Under the pieces are notes generated by a model, which saw nothing but the letters and a program-made list of their open reading frames with translations, did not search any database and was not told where the DNA came from. A stretch of 64,000 bases of DNA from Humulus lupulus (Eukaryota; Streptophyta; Magnoliopsida; Rosales; Cannabaceae), in NCBI RefSeq assembly GCF_963169125.1, contig NC_084794.1, forward strand, positions 75,241,665 to 75,305,664, written 5' to 3'. The position numbers and the translations under genes are program-made. This document shows positions 21,687 to 33,759 of the stretch, in pieces. The number at the start of each line of letters is the position of its first letter. Position 1 is the first letter of the stretch.

Positions 21687-24600
21687 ATTTGCTTTTTGAA
21701 AAAGAACTAGGATGTTTTTGCATGATCGCATTCAGATATGGTAGGGATAAATCTGAATGTGGTAAGCCATGCTCTAAATATTGACAAGAGCTTTCCCTCG
21801 AAGCAACAAAAGCGAAGACTCCTGGATGACGACGGGAAGAAGGCCCTAAAGGAAGAAGTCGACAGATTGAATGCAAACTGATTCATTCAAGATGCCTTTT
21901 ACCCCGATTGGGTCGCCAACTCGCTGCTAGTTCCGAAACCTAACGGGACATGGCATACGTGTATTGATTATTCAGACCTCAATAAGGCCTGCCTTAAGGA
22001 CTACTTCCCCTACCTTAGATCGATCAGCTTGTAGATGCCACAGCGGGGCATGGACTAATGTCGTTCATGGATGCCTATTCTGGATATAACCAGATTTCCA
22101 TGCACGCTCCATACCTAGAGCATACGAGTTTTGTGAGAGAAAAAGGACTTTATTGCTACAATGTCATGCCGTTTGGACTCAAGAATGCTAGAGCCACCTA
22201 CCAACGACTCGTAAACATGATGTTCTTCGAACAAATAGGTAATAACATGGAAGTTTATGTTGATGATATGTTAGTTAAATCTAAACATAACAATAACCAC
22301 GTGGAAGACCTTGAAGAGTGCTTTGTCGTGTTACAGAGATATGACATGAAGCTCAACCCCCAGAAGTGCTCTTTTGGAGTATCGTCAAGAAAGTTCCTAG
22401 GCTTCATTGTAAACGCCCGGGGAATAGAAGCTAATCCAGACAAGATCCAGGCTTTAATTGTTATGGCCTCACCTTGAAAGCATAAGGATGTCCAAAGTTT
22501 GACTGGGCGGATGGCGGCACTAAGTAGGTTTATCTCGAAATCTATAGATCGTTGTCTTCCATTTTTCAACCTTTTGAGGGGAGGCAAAAAATTCGAGTGG
22601 ATAGAAGAATGCGAGTTAGCTTTTCAGGAGCTTAAGAAGCACCTCACGGAGCCACCCATCTTGTCGAAACCCATCATAGAATAAATTTTGTACCTATATC
22701 TTGCTACGACCGAGCACGCCATTAGCGCCATTCTCATCCAAGAAAAACAGATGGTGCAGAAGCCTGTATACTATGTCAACAAAATGTTGTTGGGGGTAGA
22801 ATCGAGATACCCCTCAATAGAGAACTGGCTCTCAGCCTAATTCACTCATCTCAAAAGCTCTGACCTTATTTCCAGGCGCATCCCATTCATGTGCTGACCG
22901 ATCAACCACTAAGACAAGTATTGTCCAAGCCAGAAACCTTAGGCCAATTACTAAAATGGGTCGTTGAACACCTACCATCTGAGGACAACTATAAGAGGAC
23001 AGGCCCTGGCAGACTTCATAGTAGAATGCACTGGAGTGACCAACGATGAAGTTATAACCCCAGTCCGCGAACTGTGTAAAATTTATGTTGATGGGTCTTC
23101 CAACGAAAATGGTTCGGGGGCAGGAATAATACTGATCACCCCAGTAGGAAGTCGATTTCACTCCGCTTTGAGATTTGACTTAAAAGCGTCAAACAATGAG
23201 GCGAAATACGAAGCTCAACTAGCAGGACTTTGAATAGCCAAGGAACTCAAGGCTAAGGCGGTACATTGCTACAGTGACTCCCAGTTGGTGGTCAACCAAA
23301 TCTTAGGGGAATACCAAGCTCGCGGGACGAGAATGGCTGCATATTTAGAAAAGGCGAAGGCAGCCCTTGAGCAATTCGAATTTTACACGATAGAACAGGT
23401 TCCCCGAGAGAAAAATTTGAATGCAGACGCCTTAGCCAGGCTCGCCACATCCACCGAGGTCGACGAGCTGAACGTCGTGCCAATCGAACATCTTTCGACG
23501 TACCGCCTGAACAGTATAACTGAGCCTGAACAGAAGGATGTATGCATGATTAACTCTGAGCCAACCTGGATGACCCTGATAATTAGGTACCTTGAAACGG
23601 GCATTCACCAAGAAGAACGGACCAAGGCTCGAAAACTAATGTATCAGATCCCCAGGTACACCGTAGTGGATGGAAGGCTATATAGAAGAGGATACTCTAT
23701 GCCATTGCTCCGATGTGTGACTCCACCTGAGGCTAAGAGGATCATGGAAGAAATTCATGAAGGATTCTATGGAGACCACACTAGGGGGCATAGCCTATCC
23801 AAGAAAATCATACACCAAGGATACTTCTGGCCTACCATCAAAGCATATTCATTTGATTACATCAAGAAATGCGACAAGTGCCAATGATTCACAACAATCC
23901 CTCGAACTCATCCTTTTGAGCTAAGTATGATGACCTCCCCATGGCCATTCGCAGTCTAGGGAATTGACCTCATAGGCTCGTTGCCAACTGGAAAAGATGG
24001 AGTCAAATATGCAGTAGTCCCAGTAGATTACTTTACGAAGTGGACTGAGGCCGAGCCTCTAGCGACAATTACCTTGAAAAAGTCTTGGACTTTGTGGTAA
24101 AGAACATTATATGTCGATATGGGATGCCAAGGAAGATTGTGTTCGATAACGATACTCAATTCGATAGCGATTTGTTTACCAACTTTTTCGAGAAAAATGG
24201 GATAATAAAGAACTTCTCCTTTGTGGCCCATCCCCAAGCTAATGGCCAGCTTGAAGCTGTAAACAAAACACTAAAGAGCTCTATGAAGAAAAAGTTGGAA
24301 GAAGCAAAAGGGAAATGGCCCGAAGAATTTCCTCAAGTTTTGTGGGCATATTGAACCACAGCTCGTACTTCAACGGGACACACCCCCTTTTCTTTGGCAT
24401 ATGGATGCGAGGCTATGCTGTCAATCGAAGACGAAATACCCACAATTCGTGCCCACACTTATGACCAAGCCTCTAACCATTCCTAGCTCAAAGTAAGTCT
24501 GGACCTGATTGAAGAAAGAAGGGACGAGGCTCAGCTAAAAAATGCTGAATACCAACAGCAAGCTACCTGGTATTTCAATAAAAGAGTTCGAGATAGAAAA

Positions 24601-26834
24601 TTCAATGTGGGAGATGTGGCGCTGAGGCGTGTGTTCTTGGCAACAAGGGACCTAGCTGCTGGTGTGCTGTAACGACCCAACTATTCCAGACTTTGGACCA
24701 TTAATGACTACTATACTAATCTTAAGAAAACGTACATATGAAATAACCATAACTTTATTTCAAAACTGTGAGGTAAATGTTCAAAACTATATAAAATTCA
24801 TAAGTAGGACATTGGGATCTCATTGTTGAAACAAAACATAACTTTGACATAATGAAAACTTAATTAAAGCTTATTACAAACCAAATGCGGAAAGATACAT
24901 AGAAAACCATAATTAAAAGACTTCATCCTCAAATTGAACGCTCGATCCTTCGATTCCATTCTGTCTCAATACACATCCCCAAGCTTCCCAGAACCTTTCC
25001 CGCCACCAAAGCTATTTTCCTGCACATATAAATATAAAGGAGTGAGCCTAATGACCAGCAAGGAAAATCTAACACATAAATCATATACATAAAATTGATA
25101 TCAACATATACTAAAACATATCATAACATATGTCACATATACTATAATGGCCATTATTACTTAGGGTCCCATAAACTAAACAAGTCATATGCCCATTAGA
25201 TTCGTGGGGCTTGCTGGCTAAGCAAGTCATATGCCCATAAATTTATTGGGGCTTGTTAGTTGTACAGGTCATATGCCCAAGTCTACAAACATACATATCA
25301 CACAAATCATAAGTTAACATAACACATAAATCATAAGATAACATATGGCATAACACATAATATCCTATCCTATTTTCCTTACCAAAAGTACCGGGATATG
25401 AGAATAGATTTGGGACTTTGGAACACTCCTATAAACCATCAAAGAAAGGTGAATATACTAAAGAGAAAGGGATGAAAAGAATGAAAGAACTATACCATCG
25501 AAAATATACTTACCAAGAATCTTATGTTCAAGATCTTAGATTTCCTAACCAAGAATAAAGAATAAAGTTAGGATGCTGAGTAGAAAACTATAAGAACTTA
25601 AGGAAAACAATACCAAAATGAATTAGAATTAGGAATACCTTGAATGCTTCTATGATCGAACTATACCTCGAAACCGAAATACACTATAACCTTACTTCCT
25701 AAGTGTTTATTAAGCTTATAATGATTAAGCTTATAACCCCAATCCAAGTGTTTATCACTCTATAGTCTCACTAGCACTTGGAAGGCTCTGATTAATGCTT
25801 GAAGAATGAATGAAAAGGCTTGGTGCTAGGTCCTATTTATAGAGTTCTAGGAATAAAAATATTCTTTTTCGCTTTGAATAAAAATAATGAATTTTATTGA
25901 AAATATTTGAATATTCTTCAGCCAAAGGCTTAGGACTTGGTCAAATTATTCAGAGAGAGGTTTAAGGAGTTAAAGCTTGATTTATAAAACAAAAATAATA
26001 AAAACAAATAGAATCCTAACTTCTAACTCCCTAAATCTCGTAACTCTAAACTCACCTACAATAAAATCAACATATCTGGAGTTGTAGGACTCTGATTTAG
26101 ACTCTCTTTATACCCATAGAAAGAAAATTCAATTATCTACAACTTTATGGAAATACTATTTTTCGAAATTCATAACATAACAAGGTAAAAAATAGGTCGG
26201 AAGATAAAGTACCCTAAATTACGAAAAATCTATTTAATTATCTAACCTAATCCACAAATAAATAAAACTATGACAAATGTCATGCTCCTAACATATTCTG
26301 GTGAAGACTAAGTCTTATATTTCCCTTATTTTATCATTGAAATAATAATTCCTTAATAACCATGCATATGACAAGTGTCATAATCCTATTGGCTCTATCT
26401 AAACCTTAGGAATAACTATGCTCATGACAAGTGCCATATTCTTATTGGCTCTAACTAAACCTTAGGTTATAATAATTATCATATTAATAACCAGCAATAT
26501 TAATCAAACCTTATGTTATAATTAATATTCTTAAACTATAGGTTAAACTTATAAAATTCATAACTATTGCTAGGAGTTTCCAACTAAGTCCCGGCTTGAA
26601 CCAAAATCCACAGTCATAAACATACTACAACTACTACTAGCTATTACTATTACTACTAATATCTAACTAGCTGAGTAAAGTTGTTGGAATCTACATGTAC
26701 TCGGGCCCAATTGGGAAGGACCTTATCAGATCGAATCAGTTATTCGACCTGGCGCCTACAAGTTGGCAAGATTGAATGGGAGTTTGATACCATGAGCATG
26801 GAATGGCAAACATCTACGACCTTACTATCAATAG
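21681..26834 (+). pseudogene. pol of element B, split by a solo LTR
   Basis: RT has MPFGLKNARATYQ and an intact YVDDML (about 22255-22270). RNase H and the second RNase H (KIYVDGSSN, CYSDSQLVVNQ) follow. Integrase has its zinc finger (HEGFYGDH, CDKCQ), then GIDLIGSLPTGKDG, DNDTQFDSD and NGQLEAVNK. The reading stops at 24667 in LAAGVL and resumes at 26696 with GPNWEGPYQIES, ending LRPYYQ and TAG at 26832-26834. Other breaks include a TGA near 22477, a TAA near 22683, a stop right after CDKCQ (about 23885) and a frameshift near 24080. The catalytic residues are still visible, but the gene cannot be expressed. Confidence 0.9.
24668..26695 (+). mobile_element. Solo LTR (2028 bp) inside element B integrase
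   Basis: It begins TGTAACGACCCAACTATTCC and ends TTGTTGGAATCTACA. The flanks are TGTGC (24663-24667) and TGTAC (26696-26700), a 5-bp target duplication with one mismatch. Removing it and one duplicate rejoins the integrase frame exactly. It contains three copies of a roughly 43-bp unit around CAAGTCATATGCCCA (25181-25280). Confidence 0.92.
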
Positions 26835-27054
26835 TGTAGGAATGATGTCACCTGTAACCATACTTGTTTATCTGTACTATGTTCCTATTAATAAATTATT
26901 CAAATAAAGTTCGATTTCATTTCTATATGTTGTATTTTTTGCAAACTCTCTTAATTTAATAACCTATGGTCACACTCATAGGATATTAAGGGGGCATTAG
27001 TGGTACATATACCATCAGCTTGAAAAAAATGAAATAGCATATATTATTAAAAAT

Positions 27055-27300
27055 AAAGTGTATGGATATAACCAAATACGTGAGCTAAGATAGTTTGGAT
27101 ATAACCAAATTATTAAAAATAAAGTGTTTGGATATAACCAAATACACGAGCTAAGATAGTTGGGAAATAACCAAATTATTAAAAATAAAGTGTTTGGATA
27201 TAATCAAATACGCGAGCTAAGATGTTTTGGATATAACCAAATTACGGAAAAATAAAAGTGTTTGGATGTAACCAAATACGCGATCTAGATATAACTAGAT
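27055..27300. repeat. 66-bp tandem repeat in the pol/antisense gap of element B
   Basis: GTTTGGATATAACCAAATAC and GAGCTAAGAT recur. GAGCTAAG starts at 27082, 27148 and 27214, and a diverged copy follows at about 27282. Orientation aside, it is the same repeat as in element A at 2025-2212. Confidence 0.85.
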
Positions 27301-27891
27301 CAAAAATATAAGTGTATGGATTACAAACCAAGCACGACTTGAATAGGTTTGGAACGAACCAGTGAAAACTAATCGATAGTAAGATGGAACACAACCTACT
27401 TCAAGCTAAGCCGAGATCGAGGCTGGAATATCCTGCAAAAAGATGGTTTTGACCTCATAAGGGAGCTACCCAAGGACAAGGAAAAGTAACTAAAAAAGTA
27501 AGATATAACTAAACCACCTACGTTACACGCCATAGAAGTACTTTCGGGTGTATGGTAAAAGTAACTTCCGACCTTGACAAATAACGAGATCAGATACGGA
27601 TATATCGTGTAAACTATGCATGAATGCATTGAAGCTCGAGCATAAAAATCCACTGCGTGTTTGTATGAATAAACAGACATAAGGACACCTTAATATAAAT
27701 TGTGTGAAATATTTCGACCTAAGAAACGTAAAGCAAAAATATTAAAGTAAAGTCAAATACGGTATCATAAATATCATAAGAAAATAGATCTTTGATGAGC
27801 TATAAATTGTCTTAGCCTCAGGGGCATAAAAAGCAGAAGATAAAAAACTATTACAATTTTTTTTTTAAGAGATGCAGTCCCATGTGGAGAC

Positions 27892-29190
27892 TTAGGAGGG
27901 AGGAGCATCCTCCTTAGCCTTCTCAGCATCCTCCTTGGCTCTCTCTGCCTCCTCCCGAGCAACCTCCTCCTCATCGAGCCAAGTTTGCCACTTGGCCACT
28001 AGTTCTTCCTCAAAAGAGCCTAAGAAGCAGGTATCGAGATCGGCATTACTGGCCCAGATCCTATACATGGCCAGGTCGACCGCCCGATCCTTCCTCTCCT
28101 TAAACTCTGCAAGGAGACGAGCCTTTTTTCCCTCCATAATCTCGAAAGTGGCCGCCTTCTCCTCCTCAAGCTTGGCATTAATCTTCTCAAGCTTCGCGAG
28201 CTAGGCATTCACCTTCTAGAGCTCAATTGTCTTGGCCTTTAGTTGTTCAGCTTCAGCCTCCATCTTTTCCTTTGTGGCCTTGAGCTCATCACTAAGCTTG
28301 AGTTAGAGATCCTTCACCTCCTGGGCATAAGACTTGCTCGAATGGACCTCATTATTCAACTTATAATTAAGTTGAGTAGAGACAGCAAGAGTCTGACATA
28401 CAAAGAAATCAAATTAGAACATGAACTAAGTACAAGTTCAACTAATAACAAGATGAGGGGAGTTACCCTAGCAGTGAGCTCGATACTCTTCTCATAAAGT
28501 GTGTTGCAATCTCGAGCACTGTTAAAAAACTGCCAATGAGGGGCGTCAAAGCCACTAAAGCTCTAACCCACTCGAGACAGAATGTCCAAGCCGAGTGTAG
28601 CCCCATGGGATCCGGCAGCATTGTCGATTACATACTCTTCGACGTGAGTAGAAATCGACAACAGATGCATTTTGGAGGCCGAAGGCTTTTTCGGAGGTGG
28701 ACCAAGTGTGGAGTGGACTAGGGTCGGAGGAACCACGGGAGGGACGACCAAAGAGGACGCTTCGACCTAAGGATTCGAATCCACAGCTGGGCTCATAACA
28801 GCTGGAGCTGGTGGAGGAGGTGTCTTCTCGGTCCTCTTAAGGACCTTGGCAGGTCGGTCTAATATTCGCGACCCCCTCGAGCGCTTACTCCTTTGGGCTC
28901 CCTCGCCACTAGCGAGCACAGTGTCAAGATCAGAATCCATATCACCTGCACATTTACATAGCATTATGAGATATTCCAAGACAAAAAAAAAAGTTAGCAT
29001 GATGCAGACAGGCAAAGAATAAAAAGACAAGAGAGAGAAACCTAACTGGAACTCTCCCCCGAGCTCGTGCTCGATGACCACGTAATTCCCCGATCTTCAG
29101 AGGAGGCGGGGGGAGTACCTTCCCTATAAGTTGAAGTCAACCTCGAAAGGTATCTATAGTCGTTTGTCCCATATTGAACGACTATTCCTC
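27892..29190 (-). pseudogene. Antisense gene of element B (3' half, broken)
   Basis: Read on the minus strand, the exon 29047-29190 is homologous to 155-299 of element A. An intron follows (28946-29046, GTTAGG to TGTGCAG). The next exon begins S-D-M-DSDLDTVLASGE and has a basic, proline-rich stretch and HVEEYVIDNAAGSHG, with stops after SPAVDSNP and SRVG. The coiled-coil end includes EGKKARLLAEFKERKDR and YRIWASNADLDTCFLGS, with stop TAA at 27892-27894. The pol stop is 1057 bp away, facing it. The 5' half, including its promoter, is deleted. Splice positions agree with element A, which supports the exon model. Confidence 0.78.
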
Positions 29191-29700
29191 CCCCAACTAA
29201 TAAACTATTGTGAAGCTCATGAAAATAATAAATTTGTTAAAGAAGACAAAGTCAGGAGGACGAATGTTCAATGGATTCCTCCCCTAACTAATAAACTAAA
29301 AGTAAATATATATGCACCAGTAAATGCTAAAAGTGGCATAATGAGTTTTGGAGCTGTGGTTTGAAATCATAAAGGAAAAGTGTTGGCTAGTTTTGCAATT
29401 CCCACTAGGGAAACTACTCGCCAATGGTCGTGGAAGCTCATGCACTTTTATACACCCTTAAATGGTGTAGTGCAATTTCATTACATATTGACCTTGTTGA
29501 AATGGACTCTAAAGTTATAATTGATAGAGTTAGACATACTAGTCAAGATTTGTCTCCATTTTAAGATATTGTAAATGATATTAATACATTATTATTTTTC
29601 TTCCCTGATTTGCATCTTTATTGATTCCAAACTGGTTATAATCTTGTAATTTGATTCTTGTACTTATTGATTGTATTTAATGGAAGCACCATCCGTTCCT
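29191..29700 (+). pseudogene. LINE 3' end: RNase H-like domain and tail
   Basis: The frame around 29260-29400 reads VQWIPPLTNKLKVNIYAPVN, then SGIMSFGAVV and NHKGKVLASFAIPTRET. This is the W-PP-x-K-x-N opening of the RNase H domain (RVT_3) that ends plant L1-type LINEs. Stops interrupt it from 29360. It is in the same orientation as the LINE fragment ending at 17758 and probably belongs to it, with about 100 residues missing between the two parts (inference). Confidence 0.7.
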
Positions 29701-30918
29701 AAGTGCCGACAATAAGTCCCTCCTCAGAAATTCGTCAAATGGTTTGCTTTATTGTATTGTATCCTTCTTTTTCATTCGACTTACTGTAGTATTCTAGAAT
29801 CCGAAATGAAACATTTCATTGCTTATCTCTGCCATGTTTAGAAATTGATGATATACTGAATTAAGTTTTTGATAGAATATAATATGTTTTAAATTAAAGG
29901 GTCTCAGCTAGGATATCCCTATATTGTAGCACATTAATTATATATTTATAATAATAAAATTATGTTCCATATTACTACATGAAATAACATAATATAAATA
30001 TATTGTACTTATAGTATGTTATTAGATGTTAATACGTAATGATATTACATATTTAAAACATAATTATTGTGTTATAAAATATGGATAAATAATAAAAAAA
30101 TATAAATAAATATTAACCATTCTATGATTAAGGAGTGAACACTTTGTATTGTTTTACATGAAAAAGATATACAAACTATTCTAATATAAATTAATTTTTT
30201 TTTATATATTTTGTTTATTATATTAATTATATATTTTTAATTTTATTTTCTACCTATAAAATAAATTTATAATTGCAATCCATATTTTTTATTTTAATAT
30301 GGAAATTCTTATAATCCTTACTGTAATTCTTTATGAATTATAATTTTTAATTCCAAATTTGAGCAAACATAATATACTTTATAAAAAAGATAATAAAAAA
30401 AAAGCGTCTGATCATTACTTTATTTATTAATGCATAGATAATTATAATATTTGTATACTTGATAGGTAGATCATGAAACAATTCTTGGTAGTAAGATTTT
30501 TCCAAAAGTAGATATTGTATATGCATGCTTATTTATATATTTCCCTCAAAATTAATTATATGGATTTATTGTTCAAATTTTATTTAATTCGATGTATTTA
30601 CTACATGATTTCTTTTGCACAAATTTTGAATTAAATATATAACTTAATTTATTTTAAACATAAACATAAACTGTGTTGCATAGTTGGCATGTTTACTTGT
30701 GAAGTTATTGTGATTAATAAACTACTGTTTAAAAAATAGATAGTTATTTAAATGAAATATATTTTTGTAATTTAAAATGTATTTTAATTAATTTTGTAAT
30801 TTTAAATTAATTTTTTTAAAATTTATTAGTTGGACCAATAAAAATATGACATGTGGTAAAATATTTTTTCAAATTAATTTTAATGATTTAATTACATATA
30901 TCTAATGTTAGTTTGGTC

Positions 30919-30952
<34 letters not shown>

Positions 30953-31389
30953 TGATAAAATTTGTTGACCAAATCTAAGTCTAGGATATATTTTATTCAA
31001 TTTTTTAAATTACGGGATATCCAATACTTATATATGAATAAGTTGTAGTTTTCTTCTAACATAATTAACCCTACTATTTTATGATATCTAATTGATATTT
31101 TTAATTTTTTTTATTGAATTTAGGGTGTTACAAAATGTTCATTATAAAAATACTAAAAGAAAATATATATTTTACATGTAGTATATTATTGTCTAAATAA
31201 TAATATTTTTAATAAAATTTTATAGCTATATTTTAAATATAATATAAATTTTTATTAAACAAATTTGAGCTATTTTTTCATAACAAAAACTATTTGTAAC
31301 AAAATTCGTGAATTATATATTTAAGTTGAATAATTATATTTATTTACAAATAATTTAAATATGATGTTATTTATTTAAATTATTGTTTC
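29701..31389. other. AT-rich intergenic DNA without recognised genes
   Basis: Only short, low-complexity reading frames are present. A (TA)n microsatellite lies at 30919-30944. I see no domain, RNA gene or repeat terminus here. Confidence 0.7.
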
Positions 31390-31519
31390 CACTACTACAA
31401 AAATGAGCTTTCTCGACAGTTTTTAACTGTCGTTATTGAGCAATGACAACAGTCGACTAGCTGTTGTATTTGCCTATGCGTTGTAGGAGTAGTTACACTG
31501 ACTATTAAGGAGTAGCTAC

Positions 31520-31720
31520 GCCGACAGTTAAACATCGTCGCCGTTGTTAGCAACGCCGACAGTTAATAGGTGTTTCCATTGCCGGCAACGGCGAAAGTTA
31601 ATAGGTGTCGTTGTTGCTGGAAACGACGACAGTTATTAGAAGTCCTCGTTGCCGGCAACGCTGACAGTTAATAGATGTCGCCGTTTCTGGCAACGCCGAC
31701 AGTTATTAGGTGTTGTGATT
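31520..31720. repeat. 35-bp subterminal tandem array of the small CACTA element
   Basis: Six copies centred on GCCGACAGTTAATAGGTGTC recur every 35-36 bp, with GACAGTTA-like starts at about 31523, 31558, 31594, 31628, 31663 and 31698. Subterminal repeats are the usual binding sites for CACTA transposase accessory proteins. That role is assumed here. Confidence 0.85.
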
Positions 31721-32010
31721 GGCTTTCTATGGTGACATTTTTTAACTGTCGCAAATTTTCCACACCAGAGGGCATTGCAAATAGTAAAGGAATGCACATC
31801 AAAAATTAAATCAAATTAACATTAGTAACATTAAATTTATATTTGATTAGTTCTAACACTTTCTAATAAAAGAAATAAACTTATAAACTTTTTTATTCAA
31901 CAATTTTATAAATTTATTACACGAACAACAGTCAACAATAAAAAAATAAACCAAATTTACATATTACAAAGAAAAAAATTACATAGCAAACTTAATCAAA
32001 ATATATTTCA

Positions 32011-32187
32011 TCAGATTGGTACTTGAGTATTCTTGTACGAGTTGTTCAACTCTGTCCTGTATTTCTCAAGTTTATGTTGAAGTGACTTGAGTGCAGCAGC
32101 TGCTGTGCTCTTTCTCTTGAGTTCCTGAAACACTAGAAGTTGTAGCTCTTTATTAGTAGCAATATTGTAGTTGGTTGGGTGTCGGAA
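32011..32187 (-). pseudogene. C-terminal coding remnant inside the small CACTA element
   Basis: The minus strand is open for about 58 codons to a TGA at 32011-32013, with KELQLLVFQELKRKSTAAAA, a short helical LKSLQHKLEKYRTEL segment and the end NTQVPI. There is no start codon in view. Its place beside the right inverted repeat suggests the last exon of the parental element's protein, kept when the rest was deleted. I cannot match it to a named domain. Confidence 0.4.
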
Positions 32188-32211
32188 AAGCCCAATTTTG
32201 TAGTAGTGTTC

Positions 32212-33754
32212 ATATTTGAAAATAATGGTCTATGGATGTCAATCTCTCTATTGTTAACCAATAACCACTCTCATGAACGGCTCTCATCCACCGGCACTGG
32301 TTCCATCAGTCTCTCACGGTTTGGTAATCTCGACAGTGAGTAGTTCACACAGTATGGGAGACACTGGGCGTGCAATGAAGACATTGGGTAACTTCTCTTC
32401 CCTTCACTTTGGGCGTGCGACAGAGACGTTGGACATGGGTGGACCGTTCATGTGACAATCCAGGAAAACGACGATAGATCTACAAGTTTGAGGAGTCGAC
32501 TGTTCATCCCCGAATGGAAAACGACATTGATGTACACTTTCTTTCTTTTATTCAATAGAGACGGATGTCACGTATTGATAGAAACAGGTATGGAAAGAAG
32601 GATTGACAGAACACAAGCAACTTTGGTTTACTCAAGTATTGATCAATTAACCTTTTCACTACTATCCCACGTCCTTGCCAAGACTTCCTCTTTTTCTTCC
32701 GATGAGTACTTGTTAGATAAGGATTAATCAGCATGTCTCTTTCATATAACATACATATAGTAATATTGGCCTCCACCTCCTCAAGATGATCATTTGATTT
32801 GGTGAACGATAAATAGAGAATTGCTAAGAAGCACCATTGGTGTCCAACATCACAAAGAGGTGGCATACCGCTATTATTACAATCTAATATCGTGTCCCAC
32901 TTATTTAAATTTAAAAAATATTCTGAGATATCGCTAACCAATCATGAGATACCACCTCATGTGGTGTTGGGCACCTTAAGGTGCCAAATAACAACACTCC
33001 AATAAAATAAATTTTTACTCATATTAATTGAACGCAATTGTTTAACGACATTTGCTAATACTTGTATAGCATTAAATTTGCATAATCACATAATTAATAT
33101 ATATTTAACACTTTTGGTTATCATTTATCAGATTACATGCAATTCTTTTTCCTTCTTTTTTTTTTCCATAAATTGTAATTACGATTTCAAGCGCATTCCA
33201 AAAACATAACATATATTTTCTCTCAAAAATGATTATGTTCTACATGTTGTGTTATATCATATTTTGTAAATGTTGTCTTTAGAATTAAGTGAAAATTAAG
33301 TGCGATTACAATTTACGAATAGTTTTTTTTCATTTATTTTGTTTTATTGAAATGGTAATTTTTTTTCACTATTTCATTTAGTCATTATTTTAATTTTGAA
33401 AAGAATAATGGAGAGATCTTCTTCATCTACATGTAATAACTAGAAAATATAACTGCGCTACATACTCTTTTGTAATTAATAAATATATATTTTAAAATGT
33501 TTTTTGGGAGATTATGGGATAGTGATTCATTTTCACCCTACTCATACAACATGCTTTTTATATGGACACGTGAATACATTTTGACCATAATTTTTTTTTC
33601 ATGATGGTGTTCAATGTTCATTGTATAACGAATCTCCTTTAGGTTTTTGAAAAATTCTGACAAATTAAAGTATTGAAAACAAAGTTCAGAATTTTTTTTG
33701 TACATGTGCTTTTATTTATTATTATTGTTGTTGTTGTTGTGGTTGTTGTTGTTG
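32212..33754. other. AT-rich DNA with small unrecognised frames
   Basis: 32230-32740 is less AT-rich and holds a short direct repeat (GGGCGTGC...GA(A)GAC(A/G)TTGG, near 32365 and 32410), but no convincing protein. The rest is AT-rich. A (GTT)n tract ends at the insertion site of element C. Confidence 0.55.
32816..33000. mobile_element. MITE-like inverted repeat (about 185 bp)
   Basis: The left arm GCACCATTGGTGTCCAACAT...AGAGGTGGCATAC pairs with the reverse complement of the right arm, GCACCTTAAGGTGCCCAACA...TGAGGTGGTAT, over about 38 bases with few mismatches. Each arm carries a nested GGTGCC/GGCACC dyad. I could not find an exact target duplication, so the superfamily is undecided. Confidence 0.55.
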
Positions 33755-33759
33755 TTGTT

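Larger units (their letters stand above)
17759..29190 (+). mobile_element. Tat-type Ty3/gypsy retrotransposon, element B (3' truncated)
   Basis: It has a 5' LTR, primer site, gag-pol, the 66-bp tandem repeat and the convergent antisense gene in the same order as element A. Homology to the antisense gene stops near 29190, where LINE sequence resumes, so the antisense gene's 5' half and the 3' LTR are gone. A solo LTR (24668-26695) splits its integrase. With no 3' LTR a target duplication cannot be checked. Confidence 0.92.
31390..32208 (+). mobile_element. Non-autonomous CACTA (En/Spm) element, 819 bp
   Basis: The left end is CACTACTACAAAAATGAGCT and the right end, reverse complemented, is CACTACTACAAAATTGGGCT. 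The inverted repeats match at about 24 of 30 bases. The flanks carry a perfect 3-bp target duplication TTC (31387-31389 and 32209-32211), the CACTA hallmark. Just inside the left end is a hairpin CGACAGTT/TTT/AACTGTCG. A six-copy 35-bp subterminal array follows, then a short coding remnant. There is no transposase, so movement would need an autonomous partner. Confidence 0.93.

Noticed and set aside
31520..31720. Regular short repeats resembling a CRISPR array
   Set aside because: They are head-to-tail 35-bp copies without unique spacers, inside a CACTA element in plant DNA.
32230..32740. Plus-strand open frames of 60-91 codons as genes
   Set aside because: They overlap, show no recognisable domain and have no splice or promoter context.
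33714..33759. GTT microsatellite as a functional repeat
   Set aside because: It is a simple sequence that merely served as the insertion target of element C.
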